This document shows, one piece after another, positions 17,296-20,171 of a stretch of 20,171 nt of DNA. This DNA is from Willaertia magna (Eukaryota > Heterolobosea > Eutetramitea > Acrasida > Naegleriidae): NCBI GenBank assembly GCA_902984215.1, contig CADWAF010004357.1:1-20171 (forward strand), in the 5' to 3' direction. The translations under genes were made by a program, and so were the position numbers. A model generated the notes under the pieces. It was not told where the DNA came from, searched no databases, and saw only the letters and a program-made list of their open reading frames with translations. Numbering within the stretch: position 1 is the stretch's first letter; every line of letters begins with the position of its first letter.

Positions 17296-18727
17296 TTATT
17301 TTTTAACAATAATTTTTTGAATGGAATCAAATATATTCTTAATATTATCAGTATCAGTAGCACATGTTATAAAATGATAAAATTCTCTATTTTGATCATT
17401 AATTCTAGAAATAAATTTATCTAACATATATTTAGCACCTGCTTCATAATCATGTACTGGTCCTGTATAATCTTCAAAGAAATCAGCTAAATTCTTTTTT
17501 ACAATTTTTTGTTCAAAAATATCCTTCTTATTTAAAAAGAATAAAACTGGTGTATCAATAAAATATCTACTATTTGCAATTTCATCAAATAATAATAATG
17601 ATTCTGATATTCTATTAGTTGAATCATCTTCATAACATTTTTGATCAAATTCTGACATGCTAGCTACAAATAATATTGCTGTAACACCTTCAAAACAATG
17701 TATCCACTTTTTACGTTCATTTCTTTGTCCACCTACATCAATTAATGTTACTTTTGTACCTTGTTGTTCATATTTTAATTCTACTACACCTGTTGTTTTT
17801 GTTCTACACATTAAAATATCTTTATCTGTTGGTACATAACTTTTATCACTAATTTCATCTATTTTACTATAAAAACTATTTATTATTATTAATAAATAAT
17901 TAATAAATAATAAATAAATACTTACTATTCAGTAGAATCTAATAATTGATATTCCTCTCTTCTTTGTAAAACATTTTGTATACCAATATCATTCCATAAT
18001 GATTTTAATTTTGTTACTAATTCATAATTATATATATTTTCAATATTTAATAAAGCATTATCGTCATCTAATTGTAATAATTCTTGAGCAAATTGTTTAT
18101 TATTATCCTTTTCAATCTCTTCACCTAATTCTTGACATGCTTCTACCATTGCAATCATACTTCTAACTAAATTACCTCGAATTGTATTTGCATATATAGA
18201 CCTCTCTTCATCTGTAAATTTACCTTCTTTAATTAATTTAAATTGCTATTTTTTCATTAATTTGTTATTAGTTGTTGGAAATTTAGTTTGTTATTATGGT
18301 TTAGAAATTTATATTTTGTATTGTTATTGTTTGTATAGTTATTGTTGTTTTTAATGGTCCAATTCCATTATATTGTATGGATTGATTGATGGGATTCGCA
18401 CATATAGAAATTGGTCCGTTAAACAGTTTTTTAAAAAATTTGAAAGACCATGATGTTTGTTTCATAATACAACAACAACACAATGTTTGTTCAAAGAAAA
18501 TATAGTAGATATAGGAGAGAGAAGATGAAAGTAAAATAATAAGAATGTCAGTAAATAAAACGTCAAAAAATAAAACAAACCTTAAATAAAGTACTTTTAC
18601 CAGATTCTCCTGCTCCCAACAATAACAGTTTTACTTCATTTGATTTGACTGTATTTTCATTTGAATTTTGTTTGCCATTACCACTACCACTAGTGGTTTG
18701 TGCTGGTTTTGAACTTAGACAACCCAT
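17296..18727 (-). CDS. Heterotrimeric G-protein alpha subunit (3 exons, 345 residues)
   Basis: Exons are 18727-18581, 18245-17926 and 17866-17296. They join in frame to 345 residues. The N-terminus MGCLSSKP has Gly2 for myristoylation and Cys3 for palmitoylation. The P loop is GAGESGKST, followed across intron 1 by LFKQFKLIKEG, the usual alpha-1 helix. The helical domain is in exon 2. Exon 3 gives YVPTDKDILMCRTKTTG with the catalytic Arg, DVGGQ with the catalytic Gln, RKKWIHCFEGVTAI, NKKD (guanine specificity) and TCATDT. All GTP-binding elements are present, so it should bind and hydrolyse GTP at the plasma membrane. It ends FDSIQKIIVKK, about nine residues short of the usual receptor-contact tail. 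The choice of ATG 18727 over an upstream in-frame ATG rests on the MGC motif. Intron 1 is 335 nt with a GTTTGT donor, unlike the rest; intron 2 is 59 nt with GTAAGT. Confidence 0.93.
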
Positions 18728-19169
18728 TTTTTTTTTAATATATTTTTGTGAAAAGTTAGTGATGTTGTCGTTACTTAGATAATGAAATTTTTTTTTTTTA
18801 AAATTTTTCTGTTTTTTTGAGAGTGATGGGGGATGGCATAAAGTTATCATTTGTCATCTAATGAGGTACCTGAATTTTACTTTTTAATATTGTAATGTCT
18901 AATATAATTGTTTCCTTTCGCTTTATATTTTGGCTATGTAGTTTTTGTTAGTGAACTTTGATATTCTCCATAGTGCACTTTTGTTTTTGTGTCCTTTTAG
19001 TGTTTCATTTGATTTTTAGTATTATTTTAGTGAAATTGATGAAGTGAGCCACTATTGATACCTTGTAATGGTTTATGCTTGAAGTGGTTATTGTTATCAC
19101 TGTTGTTGCTTAATTCTAAATGATGTGTATTTAGTTATTGTTGTATTTACAGTTTCAGACAGAACCCTT
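18728..19169. other. Intergenic region upstream of G-alpha
   Basis: This 442-base region lies upstream of G-alpha and downstream of the next minus-strand gene. TTACA at 19147-19151 (TGTAA on the minus strand) is a likely 3' signal for the gene at 19170. Long A runs on the coding strand lie close to the G-alpha ATG. I see no gene in it. Confidence 0.5.
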
Positions 19170-20156
19170 CTATTGTTTGTTTAAGGATGAGGCACTTGTT
19201 GTTGTTACAACCTTTCTATTCTTTTGTGTAAATATTACTTTTAAATCTTTACAATGTCTTTGACATTCCTTTTCTAATTCTTCCAAAATCGTTGCAATTA
19301 CTAATAATCTTTCTTTTCTTTGTCTTAATGCATTATCTATTAATTTCACTAAATTTTTATTTAAATTTAAAACAATTAACCTTAACTTATCTTTTGCATT
19401 TAACAATGAATCTTCGACATTACTGACATCATTAGCACCACCACTAACATCATTTCCTGAAACAATACAATCATTGTTGGAACCAACTGAAAGACCATTA
19501 TAAATTAATTGATTAATTTCTGGATCATCTGGAAATCCATCTAAACCATGAGTTTGGCTTAAATAGTTATTTACAATTGGTTTTGGAAATAATAATTCAG
19601 TTCTAACTTTAGAAAGAAAAATCAAATTCTTAAAATCCTTTTCAGCATCTCTTTTCATAATTCTAACAATTTCTTTAATTAAAATTTTACATTCTTCTAA
19701 AGTATATAATTTATCAGATTTCATTCTAATAATTAAATCCTTTCTTGCATCTGTTAAATTAAAATTAATTAATTTATTGTCATCCATTTTCCAAATTTTT
19801 GGTTTTAATGAATGATATTGTAAAGTACCTTTTTCTAATTGTTGGATTTCTTTTTTAATTTTTTCTCGTTCTTGTTTTTCCTTTTCTAATTGTTCTAATT
19901 CTTTTATTTTAGCCATTCTTAATTTGGTTAATTCTAATAATTTTAATTGTTCTTTTTGTATTATAACATCTTTATCTTCTTTTTTATTGTTAGAAGATCT
20001 TTTAGTATTTATTGTTAAGGGAGAAACTGAAGAAATGGTAGTAGTATTAGCATTAACATTATTATTGTATGATGGCGTTTTAAGATTCACATTCGTATGA
20101 TTATAAAGAAAGGCTTTAGAGGATGAGGGACTTTCAAACAATGGTGGTGTGGACAT
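19170..20156 (-). CDS. Uncharacterised protein with a central coiled coil (328 residues)
   Basis: A single frame runs from the ATG at 20156 (ATATGTCC after an A run) to TAG at 19170. Residues 1-60 are Ser/Asn/Thr-rich and disordered. About 64-112 is a charged Lys/Glu/Leu/Gln coiled coil. Residues 120-205 look like a compact helical region, with KPKIWKMDDNKL, LYTLEECKILIKEIVRIMK and FPKPIVNNYL. A Gly/Asn/Ser/Asp-rich linker follows at about 215-250, then two more helices to about 310, with Cys and His near 295-300. No catalytic motif, zinc finger or membrane segment is evident. I do not recognise the family. The only 15 bases beyond the start in this window show no further exon, so an upstream exon outside cannot be excluded. 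Confidence 0.75.
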   Translation of the reverse strand: MSTPPLFESPSSSKAFLYNHTNVNLKTPSYNNNVNANTTTISSVSPLTINTKRSSNNKKEDKDVIIQKEQLKLLELTKLRMAKIKELEQLEKEKQEREKIKKEIQQLEKGTLQYHSLKPKIWKMDDNKLINFNLTDARKDLIIRMKSDKLYTLEECKILIKEIVRIMKRDAEKDFKNLIFLSKVRTELLFPKPIVNNYLSQTHGLDGFPDDPEINQLIYNGLSVGSNNDCIVSGNDVSGGANDVSNVEDSLLNAKDKLRLIVLNLNKNLVKLIDNALRQRKERLLVIATILEELEKECQRHCKDLKVIFTQKNRKVVTTTSASSLNKQ

Positions 20157-20171
20157 ATTTTTTTGTAGTTG

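Noticed and set aside
1..20171. CRISPR array, prokaryotic operon or phage features
   Set aside because: There are no regular repeat-spacer units. The introns, G-alpha and XPC show eukaryotic nuclear DNA.

Overview
This window comes from the nuclear genome of an AT-rich single-celled eukaryote. The evidence is short spliceosomal introns (about 40-86 nt, mostly GTAAGT at the 5' end and AG at the 3' end), Asn-, Gln- and Ser-rich low-complexity tracts, TTA/AGA-biased codons, and a gene set of SHAQKY-type Myb, G-protein alpha subunit, RCC1-like propeller, XPC/Rad4 and long coiled-coil proteins. An amoeboid protist (Amoebozoa or Heterolobosea) is the best guess, but the sequence alone does not settle the lineage. 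TAA, TAG and TGA all appear to act as stops, so the code looks standard.

Layout. (1) 1-2748: two tandem copies of a Myb-like gene. Copy A looks intact (321 codons, 3 exons). Copy B carries a 288-nt in-frame deletion and a 4-nt frameshift. Between them lies a 3' fragment of a tRNA-Asp gene, and the intact tRNA-Asp is at 9110-9180. (2) 3074-3412 (-): small RING-H2 protein. (3) 3918-7551 (+): four-exon, 1153-residue coiled-coil protein. (4) 7676-9053 (-): four-exon RCC1-like propeller protein. (5) 9110-9180 (-): tRNA-Asp(GUC). (6) 9403-10989 (-): two-exon coiled-coil protein. (7) 11463-12325: an unclear stretch with a possible short first exon (+), a coding-like stretch without a start codon on the minus strand, and a low-complexity plus-strand reading frame ending in Cys-Cys. 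(8) 12422-14893 (-): XPC/Rad4 DNA-repair protein, divergent from (9) 15028-17280 (+), a HEAT-like protein. (10) 17296-18727 (-): three-exon heterotrimeric G-protein alpha subunit. (11) 19170-20156 (-): a protein of unknown function.

The genes are tightly packed and often convergent; the HEAT-like and G-alpha stop codons are only 15 bases apart. No operon-like or cassette-like system is visible, and I found no clear new multi-gene system. The most interesting items are the mosaic Myb duplication with the tRNA 3' fragment (an orphan Pol III B box), the G-alpha subunit that lacks the usual receptor-contacting tail, a set of E2F-like promoter sites, an inverted repeat in the XPC/HEAT divergent promoter, and the coding-like minus-strand stretch at 11531-11830.
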